Positions 1 through 7,974 of a stretch of DNA of 64,000 nt are shown one piece after another. Location: NCBI GenBank assembly GCA_020724865.1, contig DYGA01000003.1, positions 87,899 to 151,898 on the forward strand. Reading direction: 5' to 3'. Both the position numbers and the translations under genes were made by a program. How positions within the stretch are numbered: position 1 is the first letter of the stretch; each line of letters starts with the position of its first letter. This DNA comes from Candidatus Paceibacter sp. (lineage in GTDB: Bacteria > Patescibacteria > ABY1 > S139-126). The notes beneath the pieces are model-generated. The model ran no database searches and had not been told where the DNA came from. It saw only the letters and a list, made by a program, of their open reading frames with translations.

Positions 1-813
1 TTATTTTTATTTTTTTTAGTTTGGTACGATATTAATCCTTCGGGGAAAAGATCAATAGAGCACAGTTTTAAAAAACCAAATAAATTGGTCTATGGTCCAT
101 ATCCTGCTGATCGATTAACAAATAAAAGTAGTGAAAATTATTGGGAAGTTGTTATTGATCCAATATATTTTGATTTATATATTCCGAGACTTTATCAACG
201 TATTTCATTTAGTGCCATTTTTAAAACTGATAGTAATAAAGCTGTAATTGCTTTAGGCGGATTAGGCAGCGATCAAGGTTGGCAAATAACCCTCAAACCC
301 GCATATAATGGTTATTTAGAAAATTTAAGTTTAAATTGCAAAGTTTTTCTTGATGATGATGATAAAATTTCTGTTTGTGCTGGACGAAATCAATCGCTTC
401 CCGAAATGAAAATTTGGCAGGATATTTTTAGAATATTTCCTGACGCCGACTATGTTATGTATTATTTACCAGCAGATAAAATGGAATCCATTGATAAAAT
501 TGATAATTTGAAAATTGGTTTATGGGAAAATAGTTTAACAGAAAATGATTTTGATTTTTTGCTTACCGGTTATCAACCCCCTGAAGATTTGGGAGATGGT
601 TGGAAAAAAGCTACAGTGATTTTTTCTCCAGATGAATTATGGTTAGCCGGACATATATATAAATTTGTAATTTCCATACCTGATTTATCAAATCGGGGCG
701 GTCAAGTAAAATTACAAGCCGTTGAATTTTATTTAGAAAAGGAACCCATTAACCGTTATAATTTTCAGGAAAAATTTTTGCGCTTTTGGCAAAGATTAAA
801 ATCCCGATTTTAA
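1..813 (+). CDS. Hypothetical protein, 5'-partial (start outside window)
   Basis: The frame is open from base 1 to the TAA at 811-813, so the true start lies to the left of the window; the TTG at 85 is only an internal candidate. The first visible residues (LFLFFLVWYDI) look like the end of a hydrophobic segment. This suggests a single-pass, membrane-anchored protein with an extracytoplasmic soluble part of about 250 residues. The soluble part is rich in aromatic residues and alternating polar/hydrophobic stretches, consistent with a beta-sandwich, and has no Cys pair or catalytic motif I can recognise. It is followed after 3 bases by a small membrane protein gene, so the two are probably cotranscribed. 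I do not recognise the family and assign no function. Confidence 0.7.
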   Translation, partial: LFLFFLVWYDINPSGKRSIEHSFKKPNKLVYGPYPADRLTNKSSENYWEVVIDPIYFDLYIPRLYQRISFSAIFKTDSNKAVIALGGLGSDQGWQITLKPAYNGYLENLSLNCKVFLDDDDKISVCAGRNQSLPEMKIWQDIFRIFPDADYVMYYLPADKMESIDKIDNLKIGLWENSLTENDFDFLLTGYQPPEDLGDGWKKATVIFSPDELWLAGHIYKFVISIPDLSNRGGQVKLQAVEFYLEKEPINRYNFQEKFLRFWQRLKSRF

Positions 814-816
814 TTT

Positions 817-1194
817 ATGGATATGAATAATATATATTGGCAAAGGATTACTAGGATTTTTTTATATTGGTCTATAATTTTTTTTATTTTATTGTTAATT
901 TTAGAAGATTTAAAACCTTTTTTGGTAAAAACACATTTTACACCACATTGGTTAGTCCCCATTATATTAGTTTTGTTTTTTTATCAGGTATTTAGTCATG
1001 ATAATTATCAACCTGCTTTACCAAATGAAAAAAAATTAACAATTTTTGGCTGGATTGTGGGTATTGTTTGCTGGATAATTATCTATTTATATTTTTCCAA
1101 TAAATTTTTGAGTTTTATTAGCGGTGGATGCATTTTTATTTTAGTACGACAATATTTAGCTAAAATAAAAAATCAAGCAGATCATTTGCTTTAA
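817..1194 (+). CDS. Small polytopic membrane protein, unknown function
   Basis: A 125-residue protein with about four hydrophobic segments (roughly residues 14-30, 44-60, 74-92 and 96-112), separated by short basic or polar loops. It begins 3 bases after the preceding stop, so it very likely shares that transcript. An alternative ATG lies two codons in (823). No Shine-Dalgarno sequence is visible. The loops contain no conserved polar motif that would suggest an enzyme or a transporter. The downstream neighbours are rhamnose genes, so a link to surface polysaccharide is conceivable but is only a guess from position. Confidence 0.6.
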   Translation: MDMNNIYWQRITRIFLYWSIIFFILLLILEDLKPFLVKTHFTPHWLVPIILVLFFYQVFSHDNYQPALPNEKKLTIFGWIVGIVCWIIIYLYFSNKFLSFISGGCIFILVRQYLAKIKNQADHLL

Positions 1195-1220
1195 ATTAAA
1201 TTTTTATTTAATATGTTATT

Positions 1221-1709
1221 ATGATAAGCGGTGTAATAATAAAAAAATTAAAAGTTCACGCGGATATCCCTGATACTGAAGAAGTATTAGTTCAACCTGG
1301 GTTTTTGATGGAGGTTTTGCGGGCTGATGACAATTTGTTAAAAAAATTTGGGCAAACAACCTTTACTGTTGCTTATCAGGGAACAATAAAAGCCTTTCAC
1401 TATCATGAAAAGCAAGATGATTTATGGTTTGTTGCTACAGGTAGAGCTATGGTAGTACTTTATGATATAAGAGAAAATTCACCAACTTTTGGTCAAACTC
1501 AAGTTATTTATGCTGGAGTTGACGATTATAAATTAATTGTTATTCCCGTTGGCGTAGCTCACGGTTATAAAGTTTTATCTCCAGAACCAGTGTTACTTTT
1601 TTATCATACAACCGAATGCTACAATCCTGATAATCCAGACGAAAAAAGGATAGCATTTGATGATGTTAAGATTGGGTTTGATTGGAATTCTTTGCCTCCA
1701 GAAACATAA
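1221..1709 (+). CDS. rfbC: dTDP-4-dehydrorhamnose 3,5-epimerase family protein
   Basis: This 162-residue cupin-type protein belongs to the RmlC family, which epimerises dTDP-4-keto-6-deoxyglucose at C3 and C5 on the way to dTDP-L-rhamnose. Visible landmarks are the family His in KAFHYHEKQDD (about residues 58-68), the strand ending in GVAHGYKVL, and the C-terminal YNPDNPDEKRIAFDD segment that resembles the RmlC Y-N-P...E..I.WDD signature. The Arg that usually precedes the catalytic-base His region is Lys here (GTIKAFH). The length is a little short of the usual 180 or so. It heads a run containing rmlB, rmlD and rmlA, which makes the epimerase role likely. Confidence 0.82.
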   Translation: MISGVIIKKLKVHADIPDTEEVLVQPGFLMEVLRADDNLLKKFGQTTFTVAYQGTIKAFHYHEKQDDLWFVATGRAMVVLYDIRENSPTFGQTQVIYAGVDDYKLIVIPVGVAHGYKVLSPEPVLLFYHTTECYNPDNPDEKRIAFDDVKIGFDWNSLPPET

Positions 1710-1720
1710 TTAAATATAAT
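1692..1720 (+). promoter_or_regulatory. Candidate sigma70 promoter before the HIT gene
   Basis: TTGCCT (1692-1697), a 17-base spacer and a perfect TATAAT (1715-1720) lie at the end of rmlC. Transcription would start near 1727, giving a leader of about 8 bases before the ATG at 1735. This would let the HIT-rmlBD-Nudix-rmlA block be expressed apart from rmlC. Confidence 0.45.
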
Positions 1721-1734
1721 TTAATATTATTAAT

Positions 1735-2151
1735 ATGCATGACTGTATTTTTTGTAAAATTGTAGTTGGTGAAGTTCCTAGTGAAAAAGTTTATGAGGAT
1801 GATGATACCTTAGCTTTTTTAGATATTTCCCCAATAACTAAAGGGCATGTTTTAGTAATAACCAAAAAACACTATAAAGATTTATTGGAAACACCATCTT
1901 CAGATCTAGAAAAATGTATTCTTACCATAAAAAAAATTGCTCCAAAGTTGTTGATTGCTTTGGAAGCTGACGGTTTTAATATAGGTTTAAATAATGGCGA
2001 AGCGTCTGGTCAAGTGATTAAACATATTCATTTTCATATTATTCCCAGGTATCATAACGATAATTTAAGGATGTGGGAGGGGCAATCTTATCAAGAAGGT
2101 GAAATGAAAGATTATGGTGATAAAATAAGAAAATTTACTATTGAATTATAA
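1735..2151 (+). CDS. HIT-family nucleotide hydrolase/transferase
   Basis: This 138-residue protein has the histidine-triad signature HIHFHII near residues 100-106. In the HIT superfamily this triad forms the nucleoside-phosphoramidate/AMP-lysine hydrolase active site, and the central His is the nucleophile. The N-terminus begins with the CIFC pair that, with a later His, binds zinc in many bacterial Hint proteins. The length and order (CxxC, GHVLVITKKH, triad) match the HinT/HIT-like group. It sits between rmlC and rmlB in a presumptive operon; HIT proteins are housekeeping enzymes, so the position need not imply a role in rhamnose synthesis. The exact substrate cannot be read from sequence. 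Confidence 0.88.
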   Translation: MHDCIFCKIVVGEVPSEKVYEDDDTLAFLDISPITKGHVLVITKKHYKDLLETPSSDLEKCILTIKKIAPKLLIALEADGFNIGLNNGEASGQVIKHIHFHIIPRYHNDNLRMWEGQSYQEGEMKDYGDKIRKFTIEL

Positions 2152-2201
2152 TTTATAAAATAAAGAATATTATTTTTTTATTATAAATTAATTTTAAAAG
2201 C

Positions 2202-3188
2202 ATGAAAATATTGGTGACTGGAGGTGCTGGATTTATTGGCAGCAATTTTATTAATTATTGGTTAAATAAATATCCTCATGATCAGATTATCAATTTGGAT
2301 AAGTTAACATACGCTGGTAATTTAGAAAATTTAAATGCAGTCAAAGATAATCCCAATTATAGCTTTATTCAAGGAGATATTGCCGATATAAAATTGTTGG
2401 ATAGTATATTGCCGGGAGTTAGTTTAGTAATACATTTTGCTGCAGAATCACATGTTGATCGGTCAATAATTGGACCGGCAATTTTTATACAGACCAATGT
2501 TTTAGGTACCCAAGTATTATTAGATGCTTGTTTAAAGCATAAAATTGGTCATTTCCATCACGTATCAACTGACGAAGTATTTGGAGCCCTGTCTCTTGAT
2601 TCTGAGGTTAAATTTAGCGAAATAACGCCTTATAATCCACGTTCTCCTTATAGTGCTTCCAAAGCCGCTTCTGATCACTTGGTACGTTCCTATGGAATTA
2701 CATTTGGTCTTAAATATACAATTACTAATTGTTCAAATAATTTTGGACCTTATCAGTATCCAGAAAAGTTTTTACCGCTTATGATTACTAATTTATTGCA
2801 GGATAAAAAAGTCCCAGTTTATGGTGACGGATTATATGTGCGTGATTGGTTGTATGTAGAAGATCACTGTCAAGCAATTGATTTAGTCGTCCATTCCGGA
2901 AAAATCGGTGAAACTTATTGTATCGGCGGTATGACCGAAGATATTAATAACTTACAGATTACTAAAAAAGTTTTAGCTATAATGGGTAAAGATGAATCTT
3001 ATATTCAATTTGTTGAAGATCGTCCCGGTCATGATCGTCGTTATGCTGTTGATTGGACTAAAGCAAAAAATGAGCTTGGTTATAAACCGGTTTATGATTT
3101 TGATAATTATTTGGTGAAAACAGTAAATTGGTATCGAGAAAATGAAAAATGGTGGAGAAAATTAATAGGTCAGACAAATAATTTTTAG
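2202..3188 (+). CDS. rfbB: dTDP-glucose 4,6-dehydratase
   Basis: A 328-residue extended short-chain dehydrogenase of the RmlB type. It oxidises dTDP-glucose at C4 and eliminates water to give dTDP-4-keto-6-deoxyglucose. The N-terminal GGAGFIGSNF binds NAD. STDEVFG supplies the dehydratase-specific Asp-Glu pair, and YSASKAASDH is the catalytic YxxxK. ESHVDRSI and RPGHDRRYAVD are also typical of RmlB rather than of GalE epimerases. The length is normal. It is separated from the HIT gene by about 50 AT-rich bases without a Shine-Dalgarno sequence, and is followed 22 bases later by rmlD. Confidence 0.95.
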   Translation: MKILVTGGAGFIGSNFINYWLNKYPHDQIINLDKLTYAGNLENLNAVKDNPNYSFIQGDIADIKLLDSILPGVSLVIHFAAESHVDRSIIGPAIFIQTNVLGTQVLLDACLKHKIGHFHHVSTDEVFGALSLDSEVKFSEITPYNPRSPYSASKAASDHLVRSYGITFGLKYTITNCSNNFGPYQYPEKFLPLMITNLLQDKKVPVYGDGLYVRDWLYVEDHCQAIDLVVHSGKIGETYCIGGMTEDINNLQITKKVLAIMGKDESYIQFVEDRPGHDRRYAVDWTKAKNELGYKPVYDFDNYLVKTVNWYRENEKWWRKLIGQTNNF

Positions 3189-3210
3189 TATTTTTTATAA
3201 ATTATATTCT

Positions 3211-4056
3211 ATGAAAAAAATTTTAATATTAGGTGCAGACGGAATGCTTGGACATGATTTGGCAAAAGTTTTTGCTGAATATAATCCGTGGCTGTGGGAC
3301 AAAACAGAACTTGATATAACAGATGAAAAAAACGTGATGGAAAAAATCACCATCACAAAACCAGATATTATTATAAATTCGGCCGCCTATACCAATGTTG
3401 ACGGTGCGGAGGCAGATAATGAGATTGCTTATAAAGTTAATGCTGATGCGGTTGGTTTTATAACTAACGCTGCCAAAGTTATAAATGCTAAAGTTGTGCA
3501 AATTAGCACTGAATATGTTTTTAGTGGTGAAAATAAAAATGGCTATAATGAAGAAGATAAAACTAACCCTATCAATTTTTACGGACAATCAAAAGCAGCT
3601 GGCGAAAAAATATTAATTAGTTCTGGAGTTGATTATTTTTTAATCAGAACTTCGTGGCTATATGGTCAAGCGTCGCAAAAAGGCAAACCCAGGGGGAAAA
3701 ATTTTATTGATACAATCTTAGAGAAAGCTAAAACTAACGATGATTTAAAGGTGGTAAATGACCAGTTTGGACATCCAACTTATACGTATGATTTATCACA
3801 AGCAATTAAATCTTTACTTTGGGAGAATTATCCTACCGGCATATATCATTTAATAAATGAAGGGGTGGCCTCTTGGTATGATTTGGCGAAATATGCTTTG
3901 CAGATAAAAAATATGAATGCTAAAATAAAACCGTGTTCAAGTGATGATTTTCCACATATTGCCCAAAGACCTAAGTTTTCAATATTAAACAATAACAAAT
4001 TTCCTAAATTGAGAAATTGGCAATTGGCAGTAGAGGACTATTTAAATAATAAATAG
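3211..4056 (+). CDS. rfbD: dTDP-4-dehydrorhamnose reductase
   Basis: A 281-residue RmlD-type reductase that carries out the last step to dTDP-L-rhamnose with NAD(P)H. GADGMLGHDL near the N-terminus is the nucleotide-binding loop, INSAAYTNVDGAE is the family block after beta-4, and YGQSKAAGE holds the YxxxK pair. RTSWLYG and NDQFGHPTYT are also strongly RmlD-like. The length is that of the family. It lies directly after rmlB and upstream of the Nudix-fold gene and rmlA, so the pathway is complete in this window. Confidence 0.94.
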   Translation: MKKILILGADGMLGHDLAKVFAEYNPWLWDKTELDITDEKNVMEKITITKPDIIINSAAYTNVDGAEADNEIAYKVNADAVGFITNAAKVINAKVVQISTEYVFSGENKNGYNEEDKTNPINFYGQSKAAGEKILISSGVDYFLIRTSWLYGQASQKGKPRGKNFIDTILEKAKTNDDLKVVNDQFGHPTYTYDLSQAIKSLLWENYPTGIYHLINEGVASWYDLAKYALQIKNMNAKIKPCSSDDFPHIAQRPKFSILNNNKFPKLRNWQLAVEDYLNNK

Positions 4057-4079
4057 ATTAATTCTTAATTCTAAATAAT

Positions 4080-4529
4080 ATGCCTCACGATTTTAAAATA
4101 TCAGTCAATGCAATTATACCCAGAGAAGGTGAAGTATTATTGGTGAAAAGGTCCGATCGGGATATGTGGAGATTGCCCGGCGGCGAACTAGCATTAGGGG
4201 AAACTATTGATGAAGCAATAATAAAGCTGATCCACCAAAAGTTGGGTTTAACTATAAGCATTGAAAGGGTTATTGGTTTATATTCTAAACCAATACAAAA
4301 TGAATTAGTTGTTTTATTTTTAGTTAAGTTGATGAACAAACGGCAAACCCCAAAACCGAGTGGTAATTATGTCGCAGCTGATTATTTTCCAGTAGATAAA
4401 TTACCCGATAATTTTCCTGACAAAAATTATGAACGTGTTGAAGATTACAAAGAAAATTATAAAGATGTGGTTATACGCACTCAAATGTCAGCACCATCTA
4501 GTTTAAAATTTCCCAATTTGGGAAAATAG
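4080..4529 (+). CDS. Nudix-fold protein with degenerate Nudix box
   Basis: A 149-residue Nudix-fold protein (MWRLPGGELALGET then a helix). The Nudix box should read G-x5-E-x7-R-E-U-x-E-E-x-G-U. Here the first half is intact (G35 to E41), but the second half reads K49-L50-I51-H52-Q53-K54-L55-G56-L57. All three metal-binding glutamates of the REUxEE part are therefore replaced, as is the Arg. Active Nudix hydrolases need these to hold Mg2+, so this copy is probably not a pyrophosphohydrolase. It may be a binding or regulatory protein, perhaps acting on nucleotide sugars given its position between rmlD and rmlA. That role is inference; the loss of the residues is visible directly. Confidence 0.85.
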   Translation: MPHDFKISVNAIIPREGEVLLVKRSDRDMWRLPGGELALGETIDEAIIKLIHQKLGLTISIERVIGLYSKPIQNELVVLFLVKLMNKRQTPKPSGNYVAADYFPVDKLPDNFPDKNYERVEDYKENYKDVVIRTQMSAPSSLKFPNLGK

Positions 4530-4533
4530 GATT

Positions 4534-5265
4534 ATGAAAGGTATTATTTTAGCCGGCGGAAAGGCAACAAGATTAAGACCCTTAACTTTAATCACCAGTA
4601 AACAACTTTTACCGGTTTATAACAAACCGATGATTTTTTATCCATTATTTACTTTACTGAGAGCTGGTATTAGAGAGATTTTAATTATTATTTCACCAGA
4701 ATACGCCGGTCATTTTATGCGGTTGCTTGGTTCCGGCAAACAATTTAATGCCAAATTTACTTATGAAATTCAAGAATATCCTAGAGGCTTAGCAGATGCT
4801 TTTATAATTGGTGAAGATTTTATTGATAATGGAAATGTAGCGATGATTTTAGGAGATAATATTTTTGCTGACGATTTAAGTCAGGATATAAAAAATTTTA
4901 TCAAAGGAGGGATGGTTTTTGCTAAATATGTAAATGATCCGGAAAGATACGGAGTAGTCGATTTTGATGCTAATGGTCGAGCATTATCTATTGAAGAAAA
5001 ACCAAAAAATCCAAAAAGTAATTATTGTGTCACTGGTTTATACGTCTATGATCAGCAAGTCATTGAAATCGCCAAAAATCTTAAACCTTCTGCTAGAGGC
5101 GAATTGGAAATAACTGATATTAATAATTTTTATTTACAAAAAGGACAATTAGAGGTGAAGGTTATAAAAAACAATTGGTTTGATGCTGGTACGTTTGATT
5201 CTTTACTTAAGGCATCAAATTGGGTAGCGGAAAATCAGTCTCTTTGGGAAGAATTTCAATCATAA
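4534..5265 (+). CDS. rfbA: Glucose-1-phosphate thymidylyltransferase
   Basis: A 243-residue nucleotidyltransferase that makes dTDP-glucose from dTTP and glucose-1-phosphate, the entry step to dTDP-rhamnose. The N-terminal LAGGKATRLRPLT is the pyrophosphorylase signature. SKQLLPVYNKPMIFYPL, the metal-binding GDNIF, the EEKPKNPKSNYCVTGLYVYD block and the ARGELEITDIN block are all RmlA-like, and the WFDAGT motif is present. It is about 45 residues shorter than E. coli RmlA and lacks its C-terminal extension, like compact RmlA homologues. It starts 4 bases after the Nudix-fold gene. Its 3' end overlaps the convergent PEGA gene by 59 bases, so the two transcripts are antisense at their ends. Confidence 0.92.
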   Translation: MKGIILAGGKATRLRPLTLITSKQLLPVYNKPMIFYPLFTLLRAGIREILIIISPEYAGHFMRLLGSGKQFNAKFTYEIQEYPRGLADAFIIGEDFIDNGNVAMILGDNIFADDLSQDIKNFIKGGMVFAKYVNDPERYGVVDFDANGRALSIEEKPKNPKSNYCVTGLYVYDQQVIEIAKNLKPSARGELEITDINNFYLQKGQLEVKVIKNNWFDAGTFDSLLKASNWVAENQSLWEEFQS

Positions 5266-6604
5266 ATAAATTTTGTTTGTTTTCATTTTGATCGGTAGCA
5301 ATCATACTATAAATAACTTCATAACCAGATTTCACCAAGCTGGTTTTATTTATATTTTCTAGATTTAAAATTTGTGCTCTATTTCTTTTGTCACGATCAT
5401 CCAATTCAATCATTTCTAATCCGTTTTTTTGTAACAGCAGCAAATGGTTATTTGATGGATACCATAAAACTTGGTTGATAGGATTGGCTTGCCTTGTGAT
5501 TAGTGAAGTTTTTCCATCTTTTTCAATCCAAACTTCCCAGGAGTTATAAAAAACTAAAGCATTATTGGGAGAATAGAAAGCTGATTCTACATCATTATAA
5601 ATTTTTGAGCTGTTGTTAAAACCTACTTCATTTTTGTCTAAATTCAATACATATAATTTATTGTTTTTTTCATCTAAGATTGTGGCTTTTTTATTTTGGA
5701 TATTTAAAAATTTATAATTTTCAGAATAAGGCAAAAGATAATCGGGAAAACTTTCATTGGTAATATTTAGCGCTTTTATTCTGAGATAAATATTATTATC
5801 TAAATTATTTTTTTCTAAATAATAAACTAAATTATTGTCAAAATAGAAATCAAAAATTTTTGTATCTAGATTGGAAATAATATTTGTTTGTTTTAAAGAA
5901 AATGGTTCAAGATAAAAAATATTTTTATCGTCAGCACATAAAATTGTCAGCGAGTTATCTTTAATTAATTTACAATTAAACATTTGTCCCAAAGAATTTT
6001 TTCTGGGAATAACTATAATTTTGTTGGGATCTTGGATGCGCCAGAAAAAATAAGTTTTATCTGCTGTTAATAATAAAATTTGTTTATCAAGCGACCACTG
6101 AGATTCTAAAATTTTTTCATTTAATTCATTAATTTTTTGTTCAATATTATTGTTTAAATTTAATATTTTTAATTCATTATTTTTTTGAAATATGATTAGA
6201 TTTTCTATATCGTTGTAAGTCCAGAAGTCAACTTGATTAATAAGAGGAGTAATGTTGGGATTTATTTTAAATAAATATATATGTTCAGCAAAAGTTGTTT
6301 CTCCTGATAATACATTTAAATTTTTTTCCCAAGAAGAAAAGCCAGGTTTACTTATTTTTATATTATATTTATTTGGTAGTAGATTATTAAATCGCCAAGG
6401 TGTAGATTTTTCAATTTGTGTATCATTTAAATTTATAAATACTTTCTTGGGTGTGGTACGAATAACTAAATTACCTATTTTATCCACTTTATTTTTATAA
6501 TAATTCCAACGATAACCCGTAGTATATAAAACAACCAACGGAGCGGTTATGCCAAAAAATATAAAAAAAAGTATATAAATAATACGTCTGGTACGTAAAG
6601 TCAT
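5207..6604 (-). CDS. PEGA-domain, membrane-anchored beta-propeller-like protein
   Basis: A 465-residue protein with an N-terminal transmembrane segment (about residues 8-27) preceded by arginines, so the rest should lie outside the membrane. Residues about 45-115 form a PEGA domain (TTPKKVFINLNDTQI, STPWRFNNLLPNKYNIKISKPGF), a small beta-sandwich common on bacterial surface proteins. The remaining 340 or so residues repeat a loose strand pattern with WSLDKQILLLT, FYSPNNALVFYNSWEVW and LWYPSNNHLLLLQKNG. This resembles blades of a WD40/TolB-like propeller, but I cannot fix the blade number. The function is unknown. It is monocistronic, divergent from murA, and overlaps the 3' end of rmlA. Confidence 0.75.
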   Translation of the reverse strand: MTLRTRRIIYILFFIFFGITAPLVVLYTTGYRWNYYKNKVDKIGNLVIRTTPKKVFINLNDTQIEKSTPWRFNNLLPNKYNIKISKPGFSSWEKNLNVLSGETTFAEHIYLFKINPNITPLINQVDFWTYNDIENLIIFQKNNELKILNLNNNIEQKINELNEKILESQWSLDKQILLLTADKTYFFWRIQDPNKIIVIPRKNSLGQMFNCKLIKDNSLTILCADDKNIFYLEPFSLKQTNIISNLDTKIFDFYFDNNLVYYLEKNNLDNNIYLRIKALNITNESFPDYLLPYSENYKFLNIQNKKATILDEKNNKLYVLNLDKNEVGFNNSSKIYNDVESAFYSPNNALVFYNSWEVWIEKDGKTSLITRQANPINQVLWYPSNNHLLLLQKNGLEMIELDDRDKRNRAQILNLENINKTSLVKSGYEVIYSMIATDQNENKQNLFMIEILPKETDFPLPNLMP

Positions 6605-6622
6605 AGTTTATTTATTATTTTT

Positions 6623-6631
6623 ATTATAGCA
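6623..6631 (-). promoter_or_regulatory. Extended -10 promoter of the PEGA gene
   Basis: On the minus strand TGC-TATAAT (extended -10 plus a perfect -10 hexamer) lies 18 bases upstream of the ATG at 6604. No good -35 is seen, which is usual for extended -10 promoters. It faces away from the murA promoter in the same 81-base gap. Confidence 0.5.
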
Positions 6632-6644
6632 TTTTTTTGCTTTC

Positions 6645-6673
6645 TTGAATAAAACTTAAAGATAACTTACAAT
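6645..6673 (+). promoter_or_regulatory. murA promoter
   Basis: TTGAAT (6645-6650), a 17-base spacer and TACAAT (6668-6673, five of six to consensus). The predicted start near 6680 leaves a leader of about 6 bases before the ATG at 6686, or about 15 before the in-frame ATG at 6695. The -10 lies inside a perfect inverted repeat, described separately. Confidence 0.5.
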
Positions 6674-6684
6674 ATATGTAAGTT
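6664..6684. repeat. Inverted repeat overlapping the murA -10
   Basis: Two perfect 8-base arms, AACTTACA (6664-6671) and TGTAAGTT (6677-6684), flank ATATA. The repeat covers the -10 and the presumed transcription start of murA and ends one base before the start codon. A dimeric repressor site is one reading; a small RNA hairpin at the start codon is another. Confidence 0.5.
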
Positions 6685-6685
6685 T

Positions 6686-7954
6686 ATGACAAATATGTCC
6701 AAATATGTTATTCAAGGAGGAAAAACCTTAAAAGGTACTATTTCAGTATCAGGCGCAAAGAATATGGCGACCAAATTAATGGTTGCTTGTTTGCTGTCTG
6801 ACCAAGTAATGACTTTGAAAAATGTGCCAGAAATCGAAGATGTCAATCGTTTACTTGAAGTATTATCTGATTTAGGGGTTAAAATAAATAAATTGCACGA
6901 CAATACTTATCAATTGGATCCAAAACATTTTAATCCAAAAAATTTAAATATGGAATTGGTAAGTAAATTTAGAGCTTCGATCTTATTGTTAGGTCCATTG
7001 TTGGCTCAATATCAAGAAATAAAATTTCCTCATCCTGGAGGTTGCACTATTGGCAAAAGACCGATTGATATGTTTATAGAAGGTTTTAAAAAAATGGGAG
7101 TAACGGTGTCAATTGATGACAAATATTATATTTTTCGATCTAATGGTCTGCAAGGTGCTAAAATAGTTTTTCCGCAAATTACTGTTACCGGTACGGAAAC
7201 TTTGTTATTAGCCGCAGTCAAAGCCAAAGGTATTACTCATTTAATAAATGTTGCGCAAGAACCAGAAGTAATAGCTTTAGCTGAGTATTTAAATAAAAAT
7301 GGCGCTAAGATCAGAGGTGTTGGTACTAGTGTATTAGAAATTGAAGGGGTTAATAATTTACAAAATAGCGAAGTTGAAATTATTCCTGATCGCATAGAAG
7401 CTGGATCTTTTTTAGCTTTAGCTTGTGCCAGTAACAGTAATTTAAAAATCACGAATTGTAATCCAGATCATTTACAAGTACCTTTAACTTTACTCGAACA
7501 AATGGGTGTTAAAATGAAAATAGGTTTAAATGAAATTGAAATACTTGCTTCAAAAGATTTACAAGCTTTAAACATTAAAACACATGAATATCCTGGTTTT
7601 CCTACTGATATGCAAGCGCCATTTACTGTTTTGATGACTCAGGCTTTTGGACAATCACTAATTCATGAAACAATATTTGAAGGCAGATTATTTTATACAG
7701 ATTTTTTAAATCGCATGGGGGCTAATATTATTATGTGTGATCCGCAGAGAGTATTATTGACTGGACCGACTAAACTGAAAGGCAAAAAATTAGAATCTCC
7801 AGATTTGAGAGCTGGTATAGCAATGGTTATAGCGGGATTAATTGCCGAGGGGACTACAGAAATTGAAAATATATATCAGATAGAAAGAGGGTATGAGGGA
7901 TTAATTGACAAGTTAAAGGCAGTTGGCGCTAATATTATTAAAAAAAATGATTAA
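6686..7954 (+). CDS. murA: UDP-N-acetylglucosamine 1-carboxyvinyltransferase
   Basis: MurA (422 residues) transfers enolpyruvate from PEP to UDP-GlcNAc, the committed step of peptidoglycan synthesis in the cytoplasm. SGAKNMATKL near residue 23 holds the conserved Lys-Asn pair. The flexible loop HPGGCTIGKRP carries the catalytic Cys at residue 120, which is the fosfomycin target; this is not the Cys-to-Asp resistant form. TGTETLLLAAVKAKG, FPTDMQAPF and DLRAGIAMVIAGL are also characteristic, and the length is normal. The gene has its own promoter and a palindrome at the start; an alternative ATG is three codons downstream (6695). ctpA follows 20 bases later. Confidence 0.96.
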   Translation: MTNMSKYVIQGGKTLKGTISVSGAKNMATKLMVACLLSDQVMTLKNVPEIEDVNRLLEVLSDLGVKINKLHDNTYQLDPKHFNPKNLNMELVSKFRASILLLGPLLAQYQEIKFPHPGGCTIGKRPIDMFIEGFKKMGVTVSIDDKYYIFRSNGLQGAKIVFPQITVTGTETLLLAAVKAKGITHLINVAQEPEVIALAEYLNKNGAKIRGVGTSVLEIEGVNNLQNSEVEIIPDRIEAGSFLALACASNSNLKITNCNPDHLQVPLTLLEQMGVKMKIGLNEIEILASKDLQALNIKTHEYPGFPTDMQAPFTVLMTQAFGQSLIHETIFEGRLFYTDFLNRMGANIIMCDPQRVLLTGPTKLKGKKLESPDLRAGIAMVIAGLIAEGTTEIENIYQIERGYEGLIDKLKAVGANIIKKND

Positions 7955-7974
7955 TAAATAATAAATAATCAATC

